A DNA stretch of 64,000 bases from Streptomyces sp. NBC_01116 (GTDB lineage Bacteria; Actinomycetota; Actinomycetes; Streptomycetales; Streptomycetaceae): positions 6,929,501 through 6,993,500 of the forward strand of contig NZ_CP108644.1 of the NCBI RefSeq assembly GCF_041435495.1, in the 5' to 3' direction. Both the position numbers and the translations under genes were made by a program. How positions within the stretch are numbered: position 1 is the first letter of the stretch; every line of letters starts with the position of its first letter. Shown here one piece after another: positions 33,367-42,505 of this stretch. The notes beneath the pieces were generated by a model. It was given only the letters and a program-made list of their open reading frames with translations, did no database searches and was not told where the DNA came from.

Positions 33367-33839
33367 CGCTGGGGAACCTTTCGGGGAGCGGCGGCCGGGG
33401 GTGGGGCTGTTGTTGGAGCATTTGCCGGGCCTGCTGTTGGCCGGTCGGCGCTGAGCGTCGACCGGGACCGGGCGGCCCGCACGCGTGCTTGGGCTGCGGA
33501 GTCGGTCTCGGCGTCCTGCTGGGGGCCGGTGCGCAGGTGGGCCACGTGGTAGACCGCGTAGTCCTTCCGGCTTCCGGCGGCGACGAGGTAGACCTCGCGC
33601 TTGTGGGTCGAGGTCGGCGGGGCCGGGCGGAACTGGATGACCATCCGGTAGGCGACGGAAGGGTCGACGTAGACCTTGTGGAAGCCGGCGAGGCGGCCCT
33701 TCAACGGCAGGCAGTCGTCGCTGCCGTGCACCAGGTTCTGCAGTTCCAGCAGCGCCAGGTCACGGATGCTGTCGGGAAGCTCTCGCAGGTCGGCGATGGC
33801 GTCTGGATGTGCGGCGAAGGCGAAGCGGGCGCGGCTCAC
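33363..33839 (-). CDS. RelE/ParE-like protein with shared tail
   Basis: 158 residues from GTG 33839. The first 105 resemble the RelE/ParE toxin fold: FAAHPDAIADLRELPDSIRD, then LALLELQNLVHGSDDCLPLK, AYRMVIQFRPAPPTSTHKRE and VYLVAAGSRKDYAVYHVAH. No antitoxin gene lies next to it, and the catalytic residues of RelE are not clearly conserved. The end is QARVRAARSRST, a Pro/Ala-rich stretch, then PRKVPQR. It may be a toxin relative fused to the element's delivery or sorting tail (inference). Confidence 0.7.
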   Translation of the reverse strand: MSRARFAFAAHPDAIADLRELPDSIRDLALLELQNLVHGSDDCLPLKGRLAGFHKVYVDPSVAYRMVIQFRPAPPTSTHKREVYLVAAGSRKDYAVYHVAHLRTGPQQDAETDSAAQARVRAARSRSTLSADRPTAGPANAPTTAPPPAAAPRKVPQR

Positions 33840-34609
33840 AGCAGCCGCCCCTGCTGTGCCGGGCGCTGGACCGGTCCCGGCGGCGGCGTGCAATGGGCGT
33901 CGAGGCCGCCCTTCGGTACTGCGGCGACACCGGCTGACCGGGCAAGGGCGACGCGGGCCCGGACGTCGGCGCTGTCGTGAGCGCTGTACTCAGGCGGTTC
34001 GGGCAATGGGCCGCCGCGGTCGTCCAGCCAGGAACGGGCGGTGTCCACGTCGGCGAAGGCGCCCTCGCGCAGTGTGTATGTGTGGGTGCTGAAGTTTCCC
34101 TCTTCGAGGAAGACACGGATCGGTGTCTGGCAGGCGCTGGAGTCCCGGGTCAGCGTCCATGCCTCGCACGGGTCGAAGTCAGAGGTCTGGCTGTCGAGGA
34201 CCTCGTACCGAGTTCCCGACTCATGGATCTGCTGTTCGATCTGAAGGGTGAGGTCGTCGGCGGGCTTCATGAGGTCCCCGCCAGACTGGGTGATCCGCTC
34301 GGGCGGGCACCCGCGCTCGATCAACCAGTTCTGGGCGAAGGACACGGTGGGGTGATAGGCCAGTTCGAAAGTGAACGTCTTCAGACTGAGGTCTCGCGCG
34401 ACCTTGATCGCTGCTACCTGTGGTTCGCCCGGTGCACCCCACGTGACTGATCCGTCGTGAGCGACGACGTAACTGTGGGAGCCGTCGGGAAGGGAGTGGT
34501 GTTCAGCCAGGACCGTAACGTCACCGGCCCAGAACTGTCGCTCCGCGTGCTCGGAATCTGGGTCGGATGGGGCGAGATCGTCAAGACGAAAGTCGAGTAT
34601 GTCGCTCAC
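33836..34609 (-). CDS. Accessory protein with shared tail
   Basis: 257 residues from GTG 34609, overlapping the DUF4913 gene's stop. The body is beta-rich (VTVLAEHHSLPDGSHSYVVA, YRVLDS-like and STHTYTLREGAFADVDTARS) with no recognised family. The end reads ADVRARVALARSAGV, a Pro-rich stretch, then PAQQGRLL, a variant of the shared tail. The stop overlaps the next start (GTGA). Confidence 0.65.
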   Translation of the reverse strand: MSDILDFRLDDLAPSDPDSEHAERQFWAGDVTVLAEHHSLPDGSHSYVVAHDGSVTWGAPGEPQVAAIKVARDLSLKTFTFELAYHPTVSFAQNWLIERGCPPERITQSGGDLMKPADDLTLQIEQQIHESGTRYEVLDSQTSDFDPCEAWTLTRDSSACQTPIRVFLEEGNFSTHTYTLREGAFADVDTARSWLDDRGGPLPEPPEYSAHDSADVRARVALARSAGVAAVPKGGLDAHCTPPPGPVQRPAQQGRLL

Positions 34610-35229
34610 GAGGCCGCTCCCGTCTGCTCGGGCGCGGGGGTGGACAGCACGCGATGGTTGGGGCGGTTCGGGTTCGTCGTGCACGCCGCGAAGGGCCCGT
34701 CGGGGGCGCGCAGGTGCGCCAATGTCTGGTCTAGGTGGTCGCGGTGCCAGGTCGACGGGCCGGCCAGGCCGGCCTCCGTGTCGGTGAACTGCTGCCAGGC
34801 GAGCCAGAGTGCGTGGAGCCGGGCGACGGCCTCGGGGTGTTCGTGCCAGTGCGCGCACCAGGGACGGCTCGTGCTGATCTCCCGGCCGTAGATCGGGAGG
34901 AAGAGGTAGTTCACCCAGTCGCTGAGGGCGGCGAGTTCGGTGGCGTACGTCTCGCCGCCCAAGGCGACGATGAAGACCGAGGCGGGGTCGTTGGCCTGCT
35001 CGGGGCCGGACGCCCCGGCCGCCGGAGCACCGTTCGCCTGCTGGTCGGCAGCGGGTAGGGGAACGGGCTCGGAGCCGAGGCGGTCCAGGATGACGCCGTG
35101 CTGCTTGACCTCGGCCATGGTCTTGGCGAGGGTGCTGGCGAGGTCGTCGAGGTCTTCGTCGGTGACGCGGTACGGCTCGGGGCCGGGGGTGGTGGTCGGG
35201 CTGGTGTCGGACATGGGGGTGTGCTCCAT
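34606..35229 (-). CDS. DUF4913-domain protein
   Basis: 207 residues starting MEHTPMSDTSPTTTPGPEPY (an alternative ATG lies five codons downstream). The DUF4913 signature is clear: LSDWVNYLFLPIYGREISTS, RPWCAHWHEHPEAVARLHAL, WQQFTDTEAGLAGPSTWHRD. DUF4913 occurs on Streptomyces plasmids and conjugative elements, and its function is unknown. There is no shared tail. It is co-translated with the following gene. Confidence 0.85.
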   Translation of the reverse strand: MEHTPMSDTSPTTTPGPEPYRVTDEDLDDLASTLAKTMAEVKQHGVILDRLGSEPVPLPAADQQANGAPAAGASGPEQANDPASVFIVALGGETYATELAALSDWVNYLFLPIYGREISTSRPWCAHWHEHPEAVARLHALWLAWQQFTDTEAGLAGPSTWHRDHLDQTLAHLRAPDGPFAACTTNPNRPNHRVLSTPAPEQTGAAS

Positions 35230-35307
35230 CTGTGAGACGGCGACATGCCCGAGAGGATCCGGAGAAACAGCGGTTTGGCCCGGCCGGGAAAACCCGGTAG
35301 TGGAGCG

Positions 35308-36499
35308 CTACCTGCCTGCGCAGCGAGGGCAACGCGGGAAAGGCGGTGCCAGCAACTGCAGAACTCGAGAAGCCTGTTGGGGAACGACGCCGTTGCCGAG
35401 CGCGGTGAGCTGCGCCGGCCGCCCGAGCCCCGGGGTGGCGGTGACCCAGCCCGGGGCGAGGCCCTGCATCCACTCGACGAAAGCGGGACGGAGCCGCCCG
35501 GCTGCGTCGGTGGGCTCGGGACGGGTGAGCCTCTCCCATCGGGTGATGGCGGCTGCGTACGGCCCCCATCGCCGGTCCGCTCCTCGGCCTCCGACGATTC
35601 CTCCGTCCAGAGCGGCAGGACCACTACCGACAAGGGAGGCCGCCACTCCTTCCCCGGGCGGCGGCCCGGGGTGCCCGTGTCGCTGGCCCTGGGCGCGGGC
35701 AACAGCGACGCCGCCGCACTGGGCAGGGTCATGTCGCCGTTGCCATGCCGTTGATTCGGCGAGCCCTTGGTCCCGTCCGACGCCTTCGGGGTCGGCAGGA
35801 GCCACTCGACCTCGTCGGCCAGATTCGGGCCGTGGCCCCCGCTCTTCCTCTTGGAAGGGTGTTGCGAGCCGCCGTTCTTGCCGATGTTGCTGGTCGGGGT
35901 CTTGAGCAGGGTGTCCGGTGGGCCAGGCTGTGAGGAAGGTGCGCTCGCGACGGTGCGGGGCCCCGATGTCGGAGGCGCGAAGCACGAGCCACTTCGCGTC
36001 GTACCCGAGGTCGGCCAGGGATCCGAGTACGGCACCGAGTGCCCGCAGAGGAGGCTCGCCTGGGGTGTCTCCCAGACACCACGGGCAGGGTTCCACGTCG
36101 CCAGGGGAACCGGCGGGGGAGGTGAGGAGGCCGCGAACATTTTCGATCACTACCAGGCAGGGTCGGAGGGCTTCGACCGCACGGGCGACGTGCAGCCACA
36201 GCCCGGAGCGGGGCTGGGCGTTGAGTCCGGCCCGGCGGCCGGCGACCGAGACGTCTTTGACAGGGGAAGCCCGCCGTCAAGACGCACACCCGGGGGACAG
36301 CGGACCAGTCGACGGTGGTGATGTCGCCCAGGTTGGGGACGCCGGGCCAGTGGCGGGCCAGGATGCGCGAAGCGTTCGGGTCGACCTCGGCGTGCCAGGC
36401 CAGCGTGCCGCCGAAGATGGACTGCACCCCCAGGTCGAGCCCGCCGTACCCGGAACAGAGCGAGCCGATCAGCGGAGGGCGCATGACGTGGGTGGGCAT
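35308..36499 (-). pseudogene. Phage-type C5-cytosine DNA methyltransferase, multiply frameshifted
   Basis: The product begins LIGSLCSGYGGLDLGVQS (SAM motif) and ...ITTVDWSAVPRVCVLTAGFPCQ (catalytic PCQ). The frame then shifts at 36256-36258 (one extra T/A in a 3-base run). It continues VIENVRGLL, LRASDIGAPHRRER in a second frame, moves to a third near 35.92 kb (LLKTPTSNIGKNGGSQHP, LLPTPKASDGTKGSP), and returns near 35.59 kb to end RPAFVEWMQGLAPGWVT, LTALGNGVVPQQ. All segments belong to one known Streptomyces methyltransferase type. At least three indels make it inactive unless they are sequence errors. Confidence 0.85.
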
Positions 36500-36500
36500 G

Positions 36501-37074
36501 TCACCGGCTCCGTCGGACCACGCCCGCAGGAACTGCTGCCGTCTGAGCAGCGGGAGGCGGTGCCGCGGCAGAAGGGGCAGCCGCAGACCGGCTGAGAGCA
36601 GCCCGGAGCCGCACGGACGGAGGTGAAACGGTCGCCGACGCGGTACGAAGCGAGTCGGTGGCTTCACGCAGCGCCATATCCGCCGTGCTGAGCGAGTCGT
36701 CGATCATCTGCACCGCGGCCTCCCGCGCATCGTCGGCGCCGGGCTCATCGCACAGGTGCTCGGTCCGTTCCAGGAAGGAGGGCTGGCGGGCGACCTCGCC
36801 GAGGGCGGATGCCGCCTGACCGGTGGGCCGCACTGAGGCGGCGAACCCGGCGATAACCCGTGGGGTGTGGGATTCGTGCTCATGGGAGGCGCTGAAGCGC
36901 ACCTCGTTGCCCAGGTCGGATCAGCTCACCGAGTGCCGAGATATGCCTGGCGACGTCGGCCACGTTGGGCGAGCGATGAGGATCTCCGAGAACGGGGAGC
37001 TTGCGACGCTGAGCGTCGAGGGCCGACGCCGTGGCGCGCATGGCGCGGATGTCAGAGCTGGGGGTGCTGTTCAT
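36501..37074 (-). pseudogene. Frameshifted small accessory gene with shared tail
   Basis: The N-terminal piece reads MNSTPSSDIRAMRATASALD and HISALGELIRP. One extra base near 36917-36922 moves the frame to ...DLGNEVRFSASHEHESHTP, which continues to RLRAALSRSAAAPSA, a Pro/Ala-rich stretch and VVRRSR. The two pieces join naturally when one base is removed (ELI-DLGNEVRFSAS). The C-terminus is the shared tail of the element. It is either a pseudogene or a sequence error. Confidence 0.65.
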
Positions 37075-37113
37075 GTGATGTCCAGGAGGAGAGCAACGGG
37101 GGCCGGGGAGGGG

Positions 37114-38283
37114 TCAGATGTGGCCGCGCGAGGGCGGCCTGGAGGCGGAGGGGGCGGGCGCGGAGCCGGGACGGACCGAGGCCGGTGGGACGGGGCGCGG
37201 CGTGCTTCGGGCGAGGGCTACGTGCACCCGGGCCGGAGGCGGCCCGTCCGGCACGGGCGTCTGAGGCGGCGGGTTCGGGGCTGGGGTGCCGTTCGCGGTC
37301 TCCCAGCGGGCGCGCACCTCGTCGAGCGGGCCGAGGGCGTGCAGCGCGTAGTTGATCAACCGGCCAGGAACCAGGGCTTCGTCCTCGGCCAGAGCACGCA
37401 CCGCACGCGCGGAAGCGGCTGCGGTACGAGTGAGGGAGGCGCGCATCACCCGTTCCCCGAGCCATTCGGCGCTGCCGGCACCCACGCCGTTGCAGAGGGC
37501 GGTCAGATGCTCGCCCGACAGGGTGCCGTCGGCCAGCAGGCCGCGCCGCTGGGTTTCCCAGAGCAGGGTGATCCGGTCGATGGGTTCGCCCCGGTGGTGC
37601 AGCGCACTGAGGCACCGGTAGAGCTGCCCGTGGGCCGGATCGGCGAAATCCCCCGGCCGCAGCCAGTCCACCACCTCCTCCATGGCCCTCGGCTGCTCGG
37701 CGAGGACGGCCAGCAGGAACCGCTCGTCCTCGGCGACCTGGTCGGCCCGGACTGGCGGCATGGCCGGGGCAGCAACCGGCGCAGTGGTGGGCGCGACCGG
37801 ACGCGGTTCGGTCCCCCAGCGCCGTGCAAGATCCCTGAGCACCCCGGCTAGGACGTCTGCGGAGCGCAGCGCTCCCTTGACCTCACCCCGTAGGGCGTCG
37901 GCCCGAGCCACCTGGTGGAGACGGATCGCGTGCTGGGCGACGGTGCGATGGATCGCCCCCTCCAGCACCATGCGGCCGTACACCGGAGCGTGCGCGGAAC
38001 GCGGGCAGGCCGAGATCAGGGTGTGGGCGTATACCGCAGTCAGCCCTCGGACATGGCGGCCGGCCTCGTCGACCGCTTCGGTCACCCACGACAGCGGCAC
38101 CGGCCCATCGGCTGAGAGCGCGGGGTGGTCGTCGCTTCGGAGCTTGCGCAGCGCGGCGAACAGCGACCGATGAACGGGCCGGTCGAAGTGATCCGGCGCG
38201 AGCCAGTCCAGGTGCGCGAGCTGGTCCGGGTCGAGAAGCACGGCGCCGAGGACCGCCTGTTCCGCACCCAGCAGCGGGTTCAT
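37114..38283 (-). CDS. Protein with two DnaB N-terminal-type domains and shared tail
   Basis: 389 residues. Residues about 1-120 resemble the DnaB N-terminal helicase-primase interaction domain (GAEQAVLGAVLLDPDQLAHL, WLAPDHFDRPVHRSLFAALR). A second copy lies at about 185-300 (EDERFLLAVLAEQPRAMEEV, WLRPGDFADPAHGQLYRCLS, EPIDRITLLWE). No helicase ATPase domain follows. The end is ARVHVALARSTPRPV, a Pro-rich stretch, then PSRGHI. It may sequester primase or helicase, or help element replication (inference). The stop lies upstream of the 36501-37074 pseudogene. Confidence 0.8.
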   Translation of the reverse strand: MNPLLGAEQAVLGAVLLDPDQLAHLDWLAPDHFDRPVHRSLFAALRKLRSDDHPALSADGPVPLSWVTEAVDEAGRHVRGLTAVYAHTLISACPRSAHAPVYGRMVLEGAIHRTVAQHAIRLHQVARADALRGEVKGALRSADVLAGVLRDLARRWGTEPRPVAPTTAPVAAPAMPPVRADQVAEDERFLLAVLAEQPRAMEEVVDWLRPGDFADPAHGQLYRCLSALHHRGEPIDRITLLWETQRRGLLADGTLSGEHLTALCNGVGAGSAEWLGERVMRASLTRTAAASARAVRALAEDEALVPGRLINYALHALGPLDEVRARWETANGTPAPNPPPQTPVPDGPPPARVHVALARSTPRPVPPASVRPGSAPAPSASRPPSRGHI

Positions 38284-38510
38284 CGCGCACCCCCTGCGCC
38301 GGAGCCGGAGGGGGTGTGCTGCCGGGCATGGAGGTCGGCGACCGCTTGGTCGGCAGCGGCTACCGCCGTGGCGAAGCCGTCCAGCGTGCTGGTGAATGCG
38401 GGATCGGTGGCGAGTATCGACCCGGCCCCGCTGACCAGCCACCACTGGCCGTCCCGCAGTACGACCGGCGAGCGCGGCAGCCGCCCGGGACGCGGGGTGG
38501 GCGCGCTCAT
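38280..38510 (-). CDS. Small protein between coupling protein and DnaB-N protein
   Basis: 76 residues from ATG 38510, overlapping the coupling-protein stop (ATGA), starting MSAPTPRPGRLPRSPVVLRD. The compact segment RDGQWWLVSGAGSILATDPA is followed by a helix. Its own stop overlaps the next start, so all three are co-translated. Function unknown. Confidence 0.65.
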   Translation of the reverse strand: MSAPTPRPGRLPRSPVVLRDGQWWLVSGAGSILATDPAFTSTLDGFATAVAAADQAVADLHARQHTPSGSGAGGAR

Positions 38511-40295
38511 GCCGACAGCCCGAAGTCGTCGTGGCCGATGGTCTTGGCGAGGGCCCGTTCGGTGATCGCCTTCGTGGCGCGGGCGGAGGCCGGCCCGACC
38601 ACCTTGGCGGAGGGCTCCTTGTACCAGGGCTTGAGGTTGAGCATGGCGACCCGGATGCCGGTGGCCAGCAGCAGCACCTTGCCCTTGGGCAGGGCGCGGA
38701 TCGCGTCGGGCGGCAGGATGCGTTCGGTGCGCATGCTCACCGAGGTGGACTTGCCGCTCTCGCTGGTGGAGACGGAGGTGGTCTGGACGTCGTGGTCGCC
38801 GACCTGCCTGCTGAGACGGTCGGCGAAGTCCGCGTCGTCGATGCCCGATCCGATGATCTTGACGGTGGCGGCGGAGTACAGGGCGTCCATGCCGGCCTCG
38901 CCCCAGCACCGCTGGCCCTGTCGGTAGGACTGCAGGATCGTCATGGGGATGACGCCCCGGCTGCCCAGGTGGCTGTACAGGTCCGGGAGATCCGAGATGC
39001 GGCACACGTTCGCGGCCTCGTCGAGGACGCACAGGGCGGGCGGGTCGAGCCGCCCGCCGGAGCGCTCGGCGACGATCACGGCCGCGCGCATCACGGCGTC
39101 GGCCGCCGCTGCGATGATCGCGCTTGCGCTGCCGCCGCCGTCCTTGCTCAGCAGATACAGGGTGTCGCGGGAGGTGGCGAAGGCGAACGGCTGGAACTCG
39201 GGGAGGCCCTCGTTCGGGGTGACCCAGGCGGCGACATCGGGGTCGAGCAGGCAGCTCGCGTACTGCCGCGCAGTCTCGTAGATGCCGTCGCGGGTCTCGG
39301 TCGCACCGGAGACGGTGCCCTGGAGCTGGGCGGCGACCGCGTCGTGGCCGGCATCGGTGAGCAGGTCCACCGGGGTGCGGTCGGCCGGCATGGCGAGCCA
39401 GGCCAGGACGTCGGTGATGGGCCGTCGGTGGCTGGCGGCGGCAAGGAACAGGGCGCCGAGGGTGTTGCTCGCGGCGGTGGACCAGAAGTCGGAGCCGCTG
39501 GACTCGTCCACGCTCGCGGTGACGAAGTGCCCAGCCAGACGTTTCGCACCGGCCAGGTCGCGGGCGTCGGCCAGGATGTCCCACCACATCTCGCGCGGGT
39601 GGTGGGCGATCTGCTGGGGGTCGAGGGTCCAGATGGTGCCGACCTCGGCGCGAGCGTCCACTGTCGCGGTGAAGGCGTCGCTCGCGGCCTTGTTACTGGT
39701 CAGCAGGACCGGACCAGGGGCCGAGAGGATCGCAGGGATCGCGAGCCCGGAGGTCTTCCCGCTTCGGGGAGCCATGATCGCGACGATCACGTCCTCCCAT
39801 GACGCGCGGACCTCAGCTCGGCCGGGGTCGAGGGTGCCGAGCAGGATGCCGCGGTCAGCCGGAGCGACCTCTTTTACCCTCCCGGTCGCCCAGGGACGGC
39901 CGCAGGCTCCGGGCCTTCGTGGTGATTTCCTTCTCCAGCAGCGGCGCCAGGTCGGCCTTGCGGACGAGGCCCGACTTGGAGCCGGACCGCCAGCGCATCC
40001 ACAGCACCAGGCCGGTGGTGATCAGGGCCAGGGTGAGCAGGCCGGGCACGACGCGGGCGCCGACCAGCAGCGCGACGCTGCTCAGGGCCGGCCACAGCAC
40101 CTCGGGGTGCAGCAGCGCGTCGGTGGCGTGGAACGGGGCCCAGGGCCCGGCGCCGAAGAAGGAATTACTGATGTTGCCGGTCAGCCAAGTCAGCGAGCCG
40201 AAGGCAAGCGCGATGCCGAGCAGACCGAAGAGGAGGTAGAGAAGAGCGTCCGAACCGGTGGTGGTCGAGGGTGCGCTGGTGCGGGGTGCAAGCAT
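38507..40295 (-). pseudogene. virD4: VirD4/TraD-type coupling protein, apparent single-base frameshift
   Basis: N-terminal piece (40295-39855): two membrane segments (DALLYLLFGLLGIALAFGSL and VVPGLLTLALITTGLVLWMR), then RKADLAPLLEKEITTKARSL. The main piece has Walker A VAIMAPRSGKTSG and Walker B PALCVLDEAANV with a TraM-recognition part. The pieces fit together when one A is removed from an AAAA run (plus-strand TTTT at 39872-39875), restoring GKEVAPADRGILLG. The coupling protein is essential for transfer. So this is a sequence error, a disabling mutation or, less likely, +1 recoding at AAA-AGA, since AGA is very rare in Streptomyces. Confidence 0.8.
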
Positions 40296-40940
40296 GGGAA
40301 TCCTGGGAGTGAGCGCAGGTGAGGGAAAGAGGGCGGGGCGTGTGCGGCTCTTCTGCTGGTCATCGAGACGCTTCCTGTTCGGGAAGGGAGTTGGCGGCCG
40401 CGCTATCGGGGAGCTTGGGGCGGCTGGGCTCGTTGATGCCTCTACGGATCTGGCGTGCCGGTGGTGGTCGATCACGGCCTCTGCCTTGAAGGGGGAGTAG
40501 CGAACGGCAACCCGGTGCTCGGGCTGGCAGAAAGACGATCCACAGGATCCGCGATTTGGCCTGGCCGGAATCCGCTGGTAAGAGCCCGGGGCAACACCGT
40601 TGCGTCAGCTTCGTGAGCGGCTGTCGTGGCAGTGGTCGAGAACTTCCAAGGGGTGGCAGCAGGCCATAAGCCCAAGGAAGAACCGGCAGAGAGAGCTGTT
40701 TGCGGCATCTGGGACGGATCGGTTTATCCCCGCCCATCTGGCTTGAGGACATCCCACCGTCACCGCCGCGAGTCCGGTGAAACCCTGTCAACATGTGTTG
40801 TTACTCCCGTAGCATTCGTCCCAGGTGGGGCGTGCTGTCCGGAGCGGGTGAGCGCACGTAGTGGTCCCTCTGAGTCGGGGAGCGCGTCCGCCCGGTTTCA
40901 CCGAGGCGTCGGGACGGTCACGTTCCGGAGGAACGTCGTC
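40296..40940. other. Long divergent intergenic region before the defence island
   Basis: About 640 bases between the coupling-protein start and the GHKL ATPase gene. It contains the best promoter candidate of the region (40786-40815) and no supported gene. The open frames here are fragments in out-of-family sequence. Confidence 0.4.
40786..40815 (+). promoter_or_regulatory. Candidate promoter of the defence operon
   Basis: TGTCAA (40786-40791) and TAGCAT (40810-40815) are separated by 18 bases and lie in one of the few AT-rich patches. Arms CAACA and TGTTG (CAACATGTGTTG) overlap the spacer and could be a regulator site. About 125 bases precede the first start. Confidence 0.4.
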
Positions 40941-42443
40941 TTGGGGAAGCAGAGCCGGGCACACATGAAGTACGACATCGCCGCCCCCGAACCTGCCGGA
41001 ATGGTGGCCTCGCTCAGCTCTCTGGGTTACTCGTTGCCGGCCGCCGTAGCCGACCTTGTGGACAACAGCATCGCGGTCGAGGCCCGGACCATCGACGTGG
41101 AGTTCACCTGGGCCGGAGCCGACTCGTGGATGGCGGTGGTCGACGATGGCTGGGGCATGACCGTCAAGGAACTTGTCACCGCCATGACGGTGGCCGCCCG
41201 CGGTCCCGCGACTCCACGGTCAGCCACCGATCTGGGTCGGTTCGGCGTCGGCCTCAAGTCCGCCTCGTTCTCCCAGGCCAGACAGCTCACCGTGAGTTCG
41301 TCCAAAGCCGGCGGACAGTGGCACACGCGAACCTGGGACCTGGACGTCGTCGAACAGTCCGGACAGTGGCGGCTGCTCCACGGCGCGGACACCGACACCG
41401 CTGTCGTGCTGGACCGGCTCCGCAGGGATGCCGACCACGGCACGATCGTCCTCTGGCGGAGGCTCAACGGATACCACGCCGCCGACGTCAGCACCGGTGA
41501 CGAGCGAACCCAGAGACAGTTCTACGCCGAGGCGGCGCGCACCGAGTCGCACCTCGGTATGGTCTTCGCCCGGTTCCTCACCGGTGCCCGGCGTCGTGAC
41601 CTGAGGATCCGAGGCAACGCGGTGAGACCGTGGGACCCCTTCCTGCGTCACCACCCGTCGGTGCAACCTCTCCAGCCGGAGGAACTCCCACTGAGCGGCG
41701 GTCTGGTGAGGGTCGAGGCGTTCATCCTCCCAGGTGCCCACCGCCTCACTTCGGAGGAGTACGACCAGGCTGCCGGCCCTGAAGGGTGGCTTGATCAGCA
41801 GGGCTTCTACGTGTATCGACGTAACCGACTGATCCTGGCCGGTGACTGGCTGGGGCAACGTGGGATGCGCCGTGAGGAGAAGTACAACCTTGCACGTATC
41901 GCCGTCGACATCCCGGCCGAGACGGACGCCGAGTGGAGCGTCGACGTGAGGAAGTCGAGCGTCGTCCCGCCCGTCGCGCTCCGGACGCATCTCAACCGCA
42001 TCGCGCGTAAGGCCCGGGCGACCGCGGCGGACGTGCTCCGGTACCGGGGGCAGGTTGCCGCGCGTACTCACGGCGACCCTCTCTCGTACGCGTGGCTCGT
42101 ACGCCGCTCCGAGGACAAGGTCACCTGCAAGATCAACCGTAGCCACCCGCTGGTTCAGGCCGCCATACGGCCGGGTGGAAACAGCAGTACGGACGTGCGC
42201 GCCTTGATCCGTCTCCTCGAGGAGACGATCCCCGTCACCGCGCTGCGGGTGATGCACGAGACCGACAGCAGCGACGATCCGGAACCGTTCGGAGGTCCGG
42301 GCCCGGCCGACGACTCGGCGGTCGAGGTCGCGCAGCGCATCTACGAGTCCCTGGTCACGGGCGGCCGTTCGCCGGCCGCGGCCAAGGAACGTCTTCGGAC
42401 CATGCCGCCCTTCGATCAACTGCAAGGCTTCTGGAGTAGGTGA
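40941..42443 (+). CDS. MutL-like GHKL ATPase of a Mza-type defence system
   Basis: About 500 residues. TTG 40941 has GGAGGA eight bases upstream. ATG 40965 is the alternative and the usual family start (MKYDIAAPEPAGMVASLSSL). GHKL ATP-binding motifs: VADLVDNSIAV (about residue 36), VVDDGWGM (about 66) and GRFGVGLKSAS (about 100), as in MutL, Hsp90 and MORC. The rest is specific to this defence family (VYRRNRLILAGDW). The ATPase would sense or clamp DNA. It is the first gene of a five-gene coupled operon with Z1, PD-(D/E)XK, AIPR and Vsr proteins, the MutL/Z1/DUF/AIPR layout. Confidence 0.85.
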   Translation: MGKQSRAHMKYDIAAPEPAGMVASLSSLGYSLPAAVADLVDNSIAVEARTIDVEFTWAGADSWMAVVDDGWGMTVKELVTAMTVAARGPATPRSATDLGRFGVGLKSASFSQARQLTVSSSKAGGQWHTRTWDLDVVEQSGQWRLLHGADTDTAVVLDRLRRDADHGTIVLWRRLNGYHAADVSTGDERTQRQFYAEAARTESHLGMVFARFLTGARRRDLRIRGNAVRPWDPFLRHHPSVQPLQPEELPLSGGLVRVEAFILPGAHRLTSEEYDQAAGPEGWLDQQGFYVYRRNRLILAGDWLGQRGMRREEKYNLARIAVDIPAETDAEWSVDVRKSSVVPPVALRTHLNRIARKARATAADVLRYRGQVAARTHGDPLSYAWLVRRSEDKVTCKINRSHPLVQAAIRPGGNSSTDVRALIRLLEETIPVTALRVMHETDSSDDPEPFGGPGPADDSAVEVAQRIYESLVTGGRSPAAAKERLRTMPPFDQLQGFWSR

Positions 42444-42505
42444 CAGGTTGTCAGTGACCGCCCATAAGCTCTCAGTCACCGACTTCGCCCGACCGGAGGT
42501 TCCAC

